Part shown: piece by piece, positions 1 to 7,457 of the stretch
Layout of the letters: each line of letters begins with the position of its first letter
Numbering within the stretch: position 1 is the first letter of the stretch
DNA from: Geobacter sp. UBA6151
Lineage (GTDB): Bacteria; Desulfobacterota; Desulfuromonadia; Geobacterales; Pseudopelobacteraceae
Length of the DNA stretch: 36,825 bases
Reading direction: 5' to 3'
Assembly: GCA_002423105.1 (NCBI GenBank)
Contig: DIUT01000039.1
Span: 1-36,825, forward strand
Notes under the pieces: model-generated
Seen by the model: the letters and a program-made list of their open reading frames with translations, nothing else
What the model was told of the DNA's origin: nothing
Databases searched by the model: none
Program-made: the position numbers and the translations under genes

Positions 1-19
1 CCACTATTGACAGGACAGG

Positions 20-1024
20 TCATGCGTCATCCTCCCTGCCTGCATCGCTGTCCTTGGTGGCCAACCGCTTCACGGCGCGGTCAAAGTCGCTTTCCAGTTG
101 CCTCATCTCTCGGGCGCGGTAAACCTCGAACTCCTTTTCGGCCTTCTCCATGGCCTGCTGGTGAGAAATCCTGCCGCTACCACGCAGCACCTGCCGTTTC
201 AAGTTGATGATCTGCTGGTCGAGCGCGGCTATCCAGTCGGTCATGCTCATGGGGGTCTGTTCCAACGCCTGAAATTCGGCGAAGTCCAAAAACTGTGATA
301 CCAGCAGATTAAGCCGCGTCAGTTCGACTTCTGAAAGGTAGTTCTTGGCAATCTTCACATCGTCTTTGGTGATGTAGTCCCCCCTGAAATTGGTCATCCC
401 GATCAACGGTTTTTCGTTGTCCACGCGATCATGAATCAACTCTGCCGCGGTGTGTTCATGCACCGCGAAATGCAGCTTGTTCTGCACCGTGGCGAAGAAC
501 TTTTTGGTCATGTCCGAACGTGGGTCGTAGTCAGTGGCGGTGGCGTAGATGTCTGTGACCTGCTGATAGAAATTGCGCTCCGATGAACGAATGTCGCGGA
601 TGCGCTGAAGCAGTTCCCGAAAATACCGCGAGCCGCCCTGCTTGAGCCGCTCGTCGTCCATTGCAAAGCCTTTTTGAATGTATTCGTGCAGCCGCTCGGT
701 AGCCCACCGGCGAAACCGCGTGGCAACCTGCGATTGAACCCGGTAGCCGATCGCAATGATCATGTCCAGGTTATAGTGGCGGGTATTGTAGTTTTTTCCG
801 TCGGCGGCAGTTGTAAAGAAATCCTTTACCACTGAAACTTCGCTCAATTCGCCGTCGGCCAGGATATTTTTGATGTGCTGCCCGATGTTCTGTTTGGTCG
901 TGTCGTAAATCTCTGCAATCTGGTTTTGCGTCAGCCACAGATCTTCATCTGAAAATCGGACAGAAACCTTGATAATGCCATTTTCATCCTGATAGAGAAC
1001 GAGGCTGTTGTCGGGCTTGCTCAT
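20..1024 (-). CDS. RhuM-family protein
   Basis: Encodes 334 aa resembling the RhuM (virulence RhuM) family, whose biochemical role is not established; members often sit in islands and near mobile or defence genes. The N-terminal part has the family's typical layout: a short beta-rich start, a helix-turn-helix-like stretch around residues 29-50 (WLTQNQIAEIYDTTKQNIGQ), then the RHYNLDMIIAIGYRVQSQ-type core at about residues 82-99. The C-terminal third (about 270-325) is rich in charged residues and probably helical. The ATG has an AAGGAAA ribosome site about 6 nt upstream. The stop lies 20 nt from the window edge, so its downstream context is unseen. It follows livF on the same strand after a 95-nt gap with no convincing terminator. 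Family assignment is good; function is unknown. Confidence 0.85.
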   Translation of the reverse strand: MSKPDNSLVLYQDENGIIKVSVRFSDEDLWLTQNQIAEIYDTTKQNIGQHIKNILADGELSEVSVVKDFFTTAADGKNYNTRHYNLDMIIAIGYRVQSQVATRFRRWATERLHEYIQKGFAMDDERLKQGGSRYFRELLQRIRDIRSSERNFYQQVTDIYATATDYDPRSDMTKKFFATVQNKLHFAVHEHTAAELIHDRVDNEKPLIGMTNFRGDYITKDDVKIAKNYLSEVELTRLNLLVSQFLDFAEFQALEQTPMSMTDWIAALDQQIINLKRQVLRGSGRISHQQAMEKAEKEFEVYRAREMRQLESDFDRAVKRLATKDSDAGREDDA

Positions 1025-1119
1025 TCGTTTTTCCTTTCCAAACTCCCTTCATGGTCAGCAACGAGCATTTTCAGTTGGTTAGTGACACCAGCCAACCGGC
1101 CACCTTTATTACTCCTCTT

Positions 1120-1863
1120 TTAGCGTTCCCAGATTTCTTTCTTGTCCTTGCCCAGATAGGCCCGTTTGACCTCGGCATTTTCCAGCAGTTCGGCAGCTTC
1201 TCCTTCAAGGATCACCTTGCCGGTTTCCAACACATAGCCCCGGTCGGCCAGTTTGAGCGCCGCCTTGGCGTTCTGCTCCACCAGTAAAATGGTGACCCCG
1301 CGTTCATCCCTCAATTGACGCAGCACCCGGAAGATCTCCTGCACCACCAGCGGCGCCAGCCCCATGGATGGTTCATCCAAGAGCAGCAGCTTGGGGCGCG
1401 CCATCAGGGCACGCCCGATGGCCAGCATCTGCTGTTCTCCGCCGGACATGGTTCCAGCAGCCTGGGTACGGCGCTCTTCAAGACGGGGAAACAGGGAGAA
1501 TATCTCCTGCTTGTCCCGCTGAATATCTGACTTGGGATCACCGGCCCGGTAGCGCAGGTATGCTCCCAGCTCCAGGTTATCCTCCACCGTCATCGGCTTG
1601 AACACCTGCCGCCCTTCAGGAACCTGCGAAACCCCCAGCCGGACAACCCGGTCCGGAGCCAGCGCCTGGATCGGCTCTTTCAGGAAGAGCACATCACCGC
1701 TGCCCGCCGGCGTCACCCCGGAAATGGTGTTGAGAATGGTGGTCTTGCCGGCTCCGTTGGCGCCGATCAGGGTAACAATCTCTCCCCCTGCCAGATGCAG
1801 GGAAACGTTCTTCAGAGCATGTACCTTGCCATAATAGGTGTTGATATTTTTCAGACGCAGCAT
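1120..1863 (-). CDS. livF: LivF, branched-chain-type ABC transporter ATP-binding protein
   Basis: Encodes 247 aa, the usual LivF length. It is the second cytoplasmic ATPase of an amino-acid importer of the LivFGHMK (HAAT) class. Visible motifs are Walker A GANGAGKTT (about residues 34-42), the signature MSGGEQQMLAIGRAL, Walker B LLLLDEPSMGLAP and a final histidine-less switch region VTILLVEQNA, which is normal for LivF. It is the last gene of the leftward operon. Its start overlaps the livG stop by one base (TGATG), so translation is probably coupled. It should pair with LivG on the LivH/LivM membrane dimer. The substrate cannot be read from the ATPase; the operon suggests aromatic or branched-chain amino acids or aryl acids. 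Confidence 0.96.
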   Translation of the reverse strand: MLRLKNINTYYGKVHALKNVSLHLAGGEIVTLIGANGAGKTTILNTISGVTPAGSGDVLFLKEPIQALAPDRVVRLGVSQVPEGRQVFKPMTVEDNLELGAYLRYRAGDPKSDIQRDKQEIFSLFPRLEERRTQAAGTMSGGEQQMLAIGRALMARPKLLLLDEPSMGLAPLVVQEIFRVLRQLRDERGVTILLVEQNAKAALKLADRGYVLETGKVILEGEAAELLENAEVKRAYLGKDKKEIWER

Positions 1864-2618
1864 CAGTCGTCATCCCCCAGATAGGCTGCGATCACCTCAT
1901 GGTTATCCTGAATTTCACGGGGGGTTCCTTCAGCCAGTTTTCGTCCCAGATTCAGCACAACGATCCGGTCACAGATATCCATGACCAGTTCCATGTCATG
2001 CTCCACCAGCACCACCGTCACACCGGCATCACGAATCCGGCGAATCAGGGTGGCCAGACCAACGGTCTCCTGGCTATTCAAGCCTGCAGCCGGTTCGTCC
2101 ATCAGGATCATACGGGGCTTGCAGGCCATGGCCCGGGCAATTTCCAGCAAACGTCCCTTGCCGAACGGCAGGTTGGCTGCCTGAACATCAGCCAGATCAT
2201 CAATACCGGCAAATTGCAGCCAGGTAAGAGCCTCATCATGAATCCGCCGTTCTTCAGACACCGCCCAGGGCATCTTCAAAGAGCAGGCTAAAATACCGCT
2301 GTTGGTGCGGCTATGCAGCCCAACCATCACATTTTCCAGCACGCTCATCTGGCCGAACAACTCCACATTCTGAAAGGTGCGCACCATGCCCAGGCTGGCC
2401 AGTCGCTCGGCCGGAAAACCGCTGATGTCCCGGCCCTCAAACAAAACCGTACCACTGGTTTGTTGATAGATACCGGTCACAATATTGAACAGGGTGGTCT
2501 TGCCGGCGCCGTTTGGACCGATGATCCCGGTAACGCAATCCGCTGCAATATCGAACGAGACATCATCAAGAGCGGTTACCCCGCCAAATATCTGGGTTAT
2601 TCCCTTAAGCTCAAGCAT
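1863..2618 (-). CDS. livG: LivG, branched-chain-type ABC transporter ATP-binding protein
   Basis: Encodes 251 aa. It has Walker A GPNGAGKTT (about residues 36-44), Walker B MILMDEPAAGLN and the H-loop region VTVVLVEHDMELVMDICDRI, all typical of LivG. The ABC signature is an unusual LPFGKGRLLEIARA instead of the common LSYGQQRRLEIARAL, a tolerated variation in LivG proteins. The ATG is preceded by a GGGGGA ribosome site, and the gene overlaps the end of livM by 8 nt. With LivF it should form the ATPase heterodimer that drives import through LivH/LivM. Assignment is firm; substrate is inferred only from the operon. Confidence 0.96.
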   Translation of the reverse strand: MLELKGITQIFGGVTALDDVSFDIAADCVTGIIGPNGAGKTTLFNIVTGIYQQTSGTVLFEGRDISGFPAERLASLGMVRTFQNVELFGQMSVLENVMVGLHSRTNSGILACSLKMPWAVSEERRIHDEALTWLQFAGIDDLADVQAANLPFGKGRLLEIARAMACKPRMILMDEPAAGLNSQETVGLATLIRRIRDAGVTVVLVEHDMELVMDICDRIVVLNLGRKLAEGTPREIQDNHEVIAAYLGDDD

Positions 2619-3576
2619 GGACGTCCCCCTTCCCCGTTCCGGATCGCCTGATCCTGCGGAACAGCGCCGGAATTCCCCGCACCAGACCGCCGGGCATGAA
2701 GATGGTCATGACCATCAGCAGACCACCATAAAAGACGATGTCATAATCATGCAGAAATCGCAGGAATTCAGGAAGCAAAGTCAAAAGCAACGCCCCCAGA
2801 AATGAACCGTAGATACTGCCCAAACCGCCGATCACCACCATGGTCAGCAGTTCCACCGAAATATTGAAGCCAAAGGAGGACGGGGCCACAAACGTCATCA
2901 CATGGGCATAGAGTGAACCGGCCACGGAGCAGATCAGGGCTGAAAGAGCAAAGACCTGCACCTTCAGCATACGGGCGTTCACGCCCATAACACGGGCCGC
3001 TATCTCCGAATCATGGATAGCCCGGAAGGCACGGCCAATTCTGGAATTGGCCAGATTAACGGAAAGCAGCACAAAGAGCAGCACAAAGGTCCAGACCAGA
3101 TAGTAGTTATTCAGATCACTGTCAAACACAACTGATCCGAGGGTCAGGCTCGGTATACCGGACAGGCCGGACGGCCCTCCGGTGACTGCAACCCATTCCT
3201 GGAAAACGATATAGATAATAATCCCCAACCCCAAAGTAGCCATGGCCAGATAATGCCCTTTCAGCTTCAGGACCGGGAAGCCGATCAGAAAAGCCACGGC
3301 GCCAACCACAAGCGCTGCGACAAGCATCGTAACCCAAGGGTTCCAGCCATAGGTGGCGGTCAGCACACCGGACAGATAAGCGCCCAGACCGAAAAAACCG
3401 GCATGTCCCAGGGAAATCTGTCCTGCATAGCCCAGCAGCAGGTTCAGGCCTATAGCCAACAAGGTATGAATGCCGACAAACACCAACACGTTCAGCAGGT
3501 AGCCGCCTTTGAAAAAGTACGGTGCCAGCAGCACGCACAGGGCAAACAGTCCAAATTTGATTAACTCTTTCTTCAC
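2611..3576 (-). CDS. livM: LivM, branched-chain-type ABC transporter permease
   Basis: Encodes 321 aa, an integral membrane permease with about 8-9 hydrophobic segments and the characteristic LLLGYAGQISLGHAGFFGLG stretch of LivM. The reading frame stays open for another 138 codons upstream over livH, but that part is an out-of-frame translation of livH. The real start is the GTG at 3576 (V-K-K-E-L-I-K-F-G), 5 nt after the livH stop, with GGAGAGGG upstream in the livH end. The mature family length (about 300-420 aa) agrees. It should pair with LivH as the transmembrane channel of the importer. Confidence 0.93.
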   Translation of the reverse strand: MKKELIKFGLFALCVLLAPYFFKGGYLLNVLVFVGIHTLLAIGLNLLLGYAGQISLGHAGFFGLGAYLSGVLTATYGWNPWVTMLVAALVVGAVAFLIGFPVLKLKGHYLAMATLGLGIIIYIVFQEWVAVTGGPSGLSGIPSLTLGSVVFDSDLNNYYLVWTFVLLFVLLSVNLANSRIGRAFRAIHDSEIAARVMGVNARMLKVQVFALSALICSVAGSLYAHVMTFVAPSSFGFNISVELLTMVVIGGLGSIYGSFLGALLLTLLPEFLRFLHDYDIVFYGGLLMVMTIFMPGGLVRGIPALFRRIRRSGTGKGDVHA

Positions 3577-3581
3577 GCGCC

Positions 3582-4466
3582 TTACACCCTCTCCGATTCC
3601 GGCTTGCCGAACAGCCCCTGTGGCCGCAGAAACAGGATCAACAACAGGATGATGAATGCAATGGCGTCTTTGTAGCCTGACGAGATGAGGCCTGCGCCCA
3701 TGGACTCCAGCACCCCCAGAATCAAACCGCCGATCACCGTTGAAAGGCCGCTGGACATGCCGCCGATAATAGCAGCGCAGAATCCTTTCAAACCCAGCAT
3801 GATCCCCACGTCGTAGGCGGTCATGGTAAGCGGCGCAACAATAATGCCAGCCAGGGAGCCCATGGCCGCGCTGATCATGAATGAGAGCAGCACCATCCGC
3901 CGCACGTCGATCCCCACCAGCCCTGCTGCACGGGCATTGTACGAGCAGGCCCGCATCGCCTTGCCGCTGATGGTGTGGTTGAAGAACCATTTGTTGATTG
4001 AGATCAAAACGATGGTAATGCCGAAAATCCAGAGATGCTGCGGCAGCAGCGTGGCACCGCCGATCAGGATCGGCTCCTCACCGGAGAAGGGAGGAATGGC
4101 GTGGGTATCCTTGCCCCAGAGCAACATTGCCAGACCACGGATAAGGATCGCGCCGCCGATGGTGATGATCACCAGACTGATGGGCGAAGCTTTTTTCAGT
4201 GGCCTGATAGCAAGCCGCTCGAACAGCAGTCCGCAGAGGGTGGCCAGCAGCACGGCCAGCGGTACCGCAGCCCACAGGGGAAGCTGCAGCGCGGAGATGA
4301 GAAACAGCGTCAGCATCCCGCCCAGCATCACAAACTCTCCCTGGGCAAAGTTGATGATGCCGGTGGCATTGTAAATAATGGAGAAGCCGATGCCGATCAG
4401 GGCGTAGATCGCCCCCGTTGAGAGGCCGGACAGCAGGTATTGCAATAATTGATTGCCAAGTTCCAT
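3582..4466 (-). CDS. livH: LivH, branched-chain-type ABC transporter permease
   Basis: Encodes 294 aa from the ATG at 4466; a GTG at 4484 would add six residues. Neither start has a well-placed ribosome site (AGGGTGG lies 3 nt from the GTG and about 14 nt from the ATG). The ATG is preferred because family members start with M-E-L. The protein has about 8 hydrophobic helices and the diagnostic N-terminal GLSTGAIYALIGIGFSIIYN and INFAQGEFVMLGG motifs. It is separated from the binding-protein gene by a 134-nt gap holding two hairpins, which probably lower its expression relative to the binding proteins. Confidence 0.93.
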   Translation of the reverse strand: MELGNQLLQYLLSGLSTGAIYALIGIGFSIIYNATGIINFAQGEFVMLGGMLTLFLISALQLPLWAAVPLAVLLATLCGLLFERLAIRPLKKASPISLVIITIGGAILIRGLAMLLWGKDTHAIPPFSGEEPILIGGATLLPQHLWIFGITIVLISINKWFFNHTISGKAMRACSYNARAAGLVGIDVRRMVLLSFMISAAMGSLAGIIVAPLTMTAYDVGIMLGLKGFCAAIIGGMSSGLSTVIGGLILGVLESMGAGLISSGYKDAIAFIILLLILFLRPQGLFGKPESERV

Positions 4467-4494
4467 AACGTGTGTACTGACCACCCTTTACAGA

Positions 4495-4524
4495 CTGAAA
4501 GACAGGCGGATGCCTGCCTTTCAG
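4495..4524 (-). promoter_or_regulatory. Hairpin in the livK-livH gap (attenuator or RNA stabiliser)
   Basis: A 13-bp inverted repeat (4495-4507 against 4512-4524) encloses a 4-nt loop. The only mismatch is A/C on the plus strand, which becomes a G-U pair in minus-strand RNA, so the structure fits the leftward transcript. It ends about 10-30 nt before the possible livH starts and lacks a following U-tract. By analogy with other importer operons it may limit read-through or protect the upstream livK mRNA. The effect is inferred. Confidence 0.55.
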
Positions 4525-4550
4525 ACGTTAGTATATGATTTTTTTAAACC

Positions 4551-4590
4551 CCTCCCCCGCCTCCTCTGACTAAGGGGGACTAGGGGGGGG
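4551..4590 (-). terminator. Possible weak terminator/attenuator after the second livK
   Basis: Immediately after the livK stop, minus-strand RNA would carry a C-rich arm (C8, TAGT, C5) and a matching G-rich arm (G5-A-G4) around a loop of about 15 nt, followed by UUUAAAAAAAU. The stem is GC-rich but the U-tract is short, so partial termination is more plausible than full termination. The downstream livHMGF genes must still be transcribed. Confidence 0.4.
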
Positions 4591-4600
4591 TAGACCGTTT

Positions 4601-5743
4601 CTACTTCAGCAATGCCCAATCCCTATTTTTGATCTCCACCATCACAAAGGCATCCTTGGTGAGTCCGGCGTGATCGGTTGGAGAAAACGTAAAGGTTCCA
4701 CCGATACCGTGAAAATCCTTTGTCTTTTCAAGAGCATCCCGGATACCTTCCGCAGTTGCGCCACCCCGCTCGATAGCGCCTTTCAGCAGCATGATGCCAT
4801 CCCAGGCATGGCCGGCGAAGTGGTCACCCTCCACCTTGTACAGGCGCTGGTACTCCTTGACAAAAGCCAGCAACGACTTTTTCTGGGGGTCGGATGCAGG
4901 CAATACGTCGGAGACGATCACCCGCCCCGAAGGCAGACGAATTCCTTCGGCTGCATCACCGGCAAGCTCAATGAATTTCTTGGATGAAACCCCATGGCTC
5001 ATGTACAGAGGCAGTTTAACACCCAACTGCTTGGCATTTTTGGCCACCACCGCCGGACCAGGATTGGTACCCCAGCAGATCACGGCCTGGGCCTGTGAAG
5101 CACGGATTTTGGTCAACTGCGAGGTCATATCCGTATCCTTGGGGCCATAGGTGTCATCCACCACAATCTGGATACCATGCTTACCAGCCAAAGCCTTCAG
5201 CTGCTCACGCCCGGAAGCGCCGAAACCGTCGGAAACGGTCAGTATTGCAACCTTGTTCACCTTCTGCTTTTGCAGATACTCATAAATTCTGGTAACTGCA
5301 AGTCCATCGTTCTGGGCGGTCTTGAAAACATACTGCTTGACCGGATCGATTAATTTGGTGCTCGAAGCGCAGGAAATCAGCGTGATTTTCTCTTTTTCGG
5401 CAACCGGAACCACAGCCATGCTTTCTCCGGTGGTACTGGGACCGACAATGGCCACCACCTTGTCATTCTTGATCAGTTTGGTGGCCAGTTGCACCGCCTT
5501 GGTGGCATCACCGGCAGTATCGTAGGCCACCAGTTCCAGCTTCTGCCCCTTGATTCCACCAGCACGATTGATTCCGTCAACCACCATCTGTGCAGCATTA
5601 CGCTCCGGCTCTCCCAGAAATGCGGCAGGTCCGGTCACGGCGAACAGGCCGCCAATCTTGATAGTGGCAGAGGCCAGGGCCAGAGATGAGGTCAGACAGA
5701 TAAGACATGTTACTGACAACACGGTAAAGAGTTTGGAAATCAT
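4601..5743 (-). CDS. livK: Branched-chain amino-acid-type ABC substrate-binding protein (second copy)
   Basis: Encodes 380 aa, a periplasmic type-I binding protein of the LivJ/LivK class. The start is the ATG at 5743, with AGGGAGGT 8 nt upstream; a longer open frame adds 11 implausible residues. Residues 1-25 form a signal peptide (likely cut after ALA). The ligand-fold start IKIGGLFAVTGPAAFLGEP and the hinge region IVGPSTTGESMAVVPVAEKE are typical. It is a clear paralogue of the gene just upstream, with long identical blocks (DATKAVQLATKLIKNDKVVA, TYGPKDTDMT) and only a 14-nt gap; its ribosome site overlaps the stop codon of that gene. It delivers ligand to LivHMGF. The ligand may be a branched-chain or aromatic amino acid or an aryl acid. 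Confidence 0.94.
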   Translation of the reverse strand: MISKLFTVLSVTCLICLTSSLALASATIKIGGLFAVTGPAAFLGEPERNAAQMVVDGINRAGGIKGQKLELVAYDTAGDATKAVQLATKLIKNDKVVAIVGPSTTGESMAVVPVAEKEKITLISCASSTKLIDPVKQYVFKTAQNDGLAVTRIYEYLQKQKVNKVAILTVSDGFGASGREQLKALAGKHGIQIVVDDTYGPKDTDMTSQLTKIRASQAQAVICWGTNPGPAVVAKNAKQLGVKLPLYMSHGVSSKKFIELAGDAAEGIRLPSGRVIVSDVLPASDPQKKSLLAFVKEYQRLYKVEGDHFAGHAWDGIMLLKGAIERGGATAEGIRDALEKTKDFHGIGGTFTFSPTDHAGLTKDAFVMVEIKNRDWALLK

Positions 5744-5757
5744 TTTGAGAACCTCCC

Positions 5758-6906
5758 TTATTTCAGAAGAGCCCAATCGCCCTTGGTAACCTTCACCATT
5801 TCAAAAGCCGACAGGTCAAGACCGTTATGGTCAGTGGGGGACATGGTGAAGACACCGGACACGCTGACCAGTTTTTTGGCCTGTTCGATACCGTCACGAA
5901 TCTTGTCCGGGGTTACGCCTTTGGTCTTGATGGCATTGGCCACCAGCAGGAAACCGTCGTAGGCGTAGCCGCCAAAGGTTGATGCCTCGGCGCCAAACGC
6001 CTTGCGATAGGCCGCGTCATACTCCTTCAACAGCTTGTACTGGGGATCATTCTTGGATATCGCATCAAATATGGCCAGTTTTCCGGCAGGCAACATCACC
6101 CCTTCGGCAGCGTCGGCGCCGGCCAGTTCGATATATTTCTTGGAGGCCACACCGTGACTCATGTACAGCGGTATTTTGATACCCAACTGCTTGATATTCT
6201 TTGTGATGATAGCCGGTCCTGGATTAGTTCCCCAGCAGATGACCGCATCGGCCTTGCTGGCGCGGATTTTGGTCAACTGCGGAGTCATGTCCGTATCTTT
6301 GGGGCCATAGGTCTCATCAGCAACAATCTTGAATCCTTTTTGAGCAGCCAGTGTTTTCAGTTGTTCCCGACCGGAGGAGCCAAATCCGTCAGTTACCGTC
6401 AACAGTGCGATGGACTTCTGGCTCTTTGAAGCCATGTAGTTGAGAATTTTTTCTGCGGCAACATGGTCATTGGCCGGAGTTTTAAAAACCCATTTACGAT
6501 CCTTGGCCGGTTCAGTGATCTTGATACCGGCTGCGCACGAAACCAGCGGAATCTTTTCTTTTTCAGCAATGGGGACCAGCGCCATGCTTTCACCGGTGGT
6601 ACTAGGACCGATGATGGCCACCACCTTATCGTTTTTGATCAGTTTGGTGGCCAGTTGTACCGCCTTGGTGGCATCCCCGCCGGTATCATAGATCACCGCC
6701 TCCAGCTTCTGGCCGTTAATACCCCCCTTGGCATTTGTTTCAGCCACCAGCATCTCAAGGGTGCGCTTCTCCGGCTCGCCAAGGAACGAGGCCGGTCCGG
6801 TTACGGCAAACAGACCGCCGATCTTGATGGTACCGGAGGCCGCAGCCCAGGTGGCTGACAACAACAGCAAGCCCAACGTGCTACAGACCAACACCAGTCT
6901 TTTCAT
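5758..6906 (-). CDS. livK: Branched-chain amino-acid-type ABC substrate-binding protein (first copy)
   Basis: Encodes 382 aa from the ATG at 6906, with AGGAGGT 6 nt upstream; the extra 22 upstream codons are unlikely. A signal peptide spans about residues 1-23 (hydrophobic LVLVCSTLGLLLLSA, likely cleavage after AAA). The LivK fold is visible from IKIGGLFAVTGPASFLGEPE through to the C-terminal SPTDHNGL...GDWALLK. It is the more promoter-proximal of two tandem binding-protein genes. The C-terminal ligand lobe differs more between the copies than the N-terminal lobe, which suggests two related ligands for one permease. This is an inference from sequence divergence, not a known specificity. Confidence 0.94.
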   Translation of the reverse strand: MKRLVLVCSTLGLLLLSATWAAASGTIKIGGLFAVTGPASFLGEPEKRTLEMLVAETNAKGGINGQKLEAVIYDTGGDATKAVQLATKLIKNDKVVAIIGPSTTGESMALVPIAEKEKIPLVSCAAGIKITEPAKDRKWVFKTPANDHVAAEKILNYMASKSQKSIALLTVTDGFGSSGREQLKTLAAQKGFKIVADETYGPKDTDMTPQLTKIRASKADAVICWGTNPGPAIITKNIKQLGIKIPLYMSHGVASKKYIELAGADAAEGVMLPAGKLAIFDAISKNDPQYKLLKEYDAAYRKAFGAEASTFGGYAYDGFLLVANAIKTKGVTPDKIRDGIEQAKKLVSVSGVFTMSPTDHNGLDLSAFEMVKVTKGDWALLK

Positions 6907-6928
6907 TTTCCACCTCCTGTGTGTGCAA

Positions 6929-7360
6929 TCACATACCATACAGCCGCTCACCTTCCAATATCTTGATACCATTGGATGTCAATGCCGCTATGGCTTTGTC
7001 TATCTCGTCAAAGCGGAAGATTATCACTGCATTGCCGCCACAGCGTTCAACAAAAGCGTACATGTATTCGACGTTTATCTGTTCACGGTCCAGCACCTGC
7101 AAAATGGCGGACAGGCCGCCCGGCTGGTCAGGTACCTCCACCGCCACCACTTCGGTCTTGTTAACGGTAAAGCCTTTTTCTTTCAGCACCAGCTTGGCCT
7201 GCTCCGCCTCATTGACGATCAGGCGCAGGATACCGAAATCAGAGGTATCTGCCAGGGACAAGGCCCGGATATTGATAGCGGCCTCCCCCAGAATACGGGT
7301 AATTTCCGCCAAACGGCCGGACTTGTTTTCTATGAAGATGGAAATCTGTTCGACTTTCAT
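6929..7360 (-). CDS. Tandem ACT-domain protein
   Basis: Encodes 143 aa with two consecutive ACT domains. The first starts at residue 1 (KVEQISIFIENKSGRLAEIT), and the second starts about residue 70 (VVAVEVPDQPGGLSAILQVL). ACT domains bind small ligands, often amino acids. Stand-alone double-ACT proteins like this are common beside paaK/ior genes and are presumed to sense amino acids or regulate the pathway. The start is the ATG at 7360 with GGGAGG 6 nt upstream; the longer frame would run back through the repeat element. It sits 22 nt before livK and just after the 85-bp hairpin element that follows paaK. No catalytic or DNA-binding domain is visible. Confidence 0.9.
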   Translation of the reverse strand: MKVEQISIFIENKSGRLAEITRILGEAAINIRALSLADTSDFGILRLIVNEAEQAKLVLKEKGFTVNKTEVVAVEVPDQPGGLSAILQVLDREQINVEYMYAFVERCGGNAVIIFRFDEIDKAIAALTSNGIKILEGERLYGM

Positions 7361-7372
7361 GAAAAACCTCCC

Positions 7373-7457
7373 GTAGGGGCGATCCTGTGTGATCGCCCTG
7401 ATTCGGGCAGACAGAGTCTGCCCCAACAAAACCGGGCGCAGCAAGCAGCGCCCCTAC
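7373..7457. repeat. 85-bp triple-hairpin REP/MITE-like element
   Basis: The element is bounded by perfect 9-bp terminal inverted repeats GTAGGGGCG (7373-7381) and CGCCCCTAC (7449-7457). Inside are three hairpins in a row: 7377-7398 (8-bp stem, 6-nt loop), 7405-7423 (8-bp stem, 3-nt loop) and 7434-7453 (6+2-bp stem with one A/A mismatch, 2-nt loop). It fills the paaK-ACT gap, and its right end supplies the paaK stop codon (TAG, from CTA at 7454-7456). This organisation is typical of dispersed REP-type elements. Copy number cannot be tested here. Confidence 0.75.

Noticed and set aside
1040..1110. Terminator between livF and rhuM
   Set aside because: Only a 5-bp GTTGG/CCAAC pairing with a 13-nt loop and no U-tract is present; too weak to call.
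3577..3990. The livM frame stays open 138 codons further upstream
   Set aside because: It is an out-of-frame reading of the livH coding sequence with Arg/Gly-rich, non-membrane composition; the GTG at 3576 gives a normal LivM.
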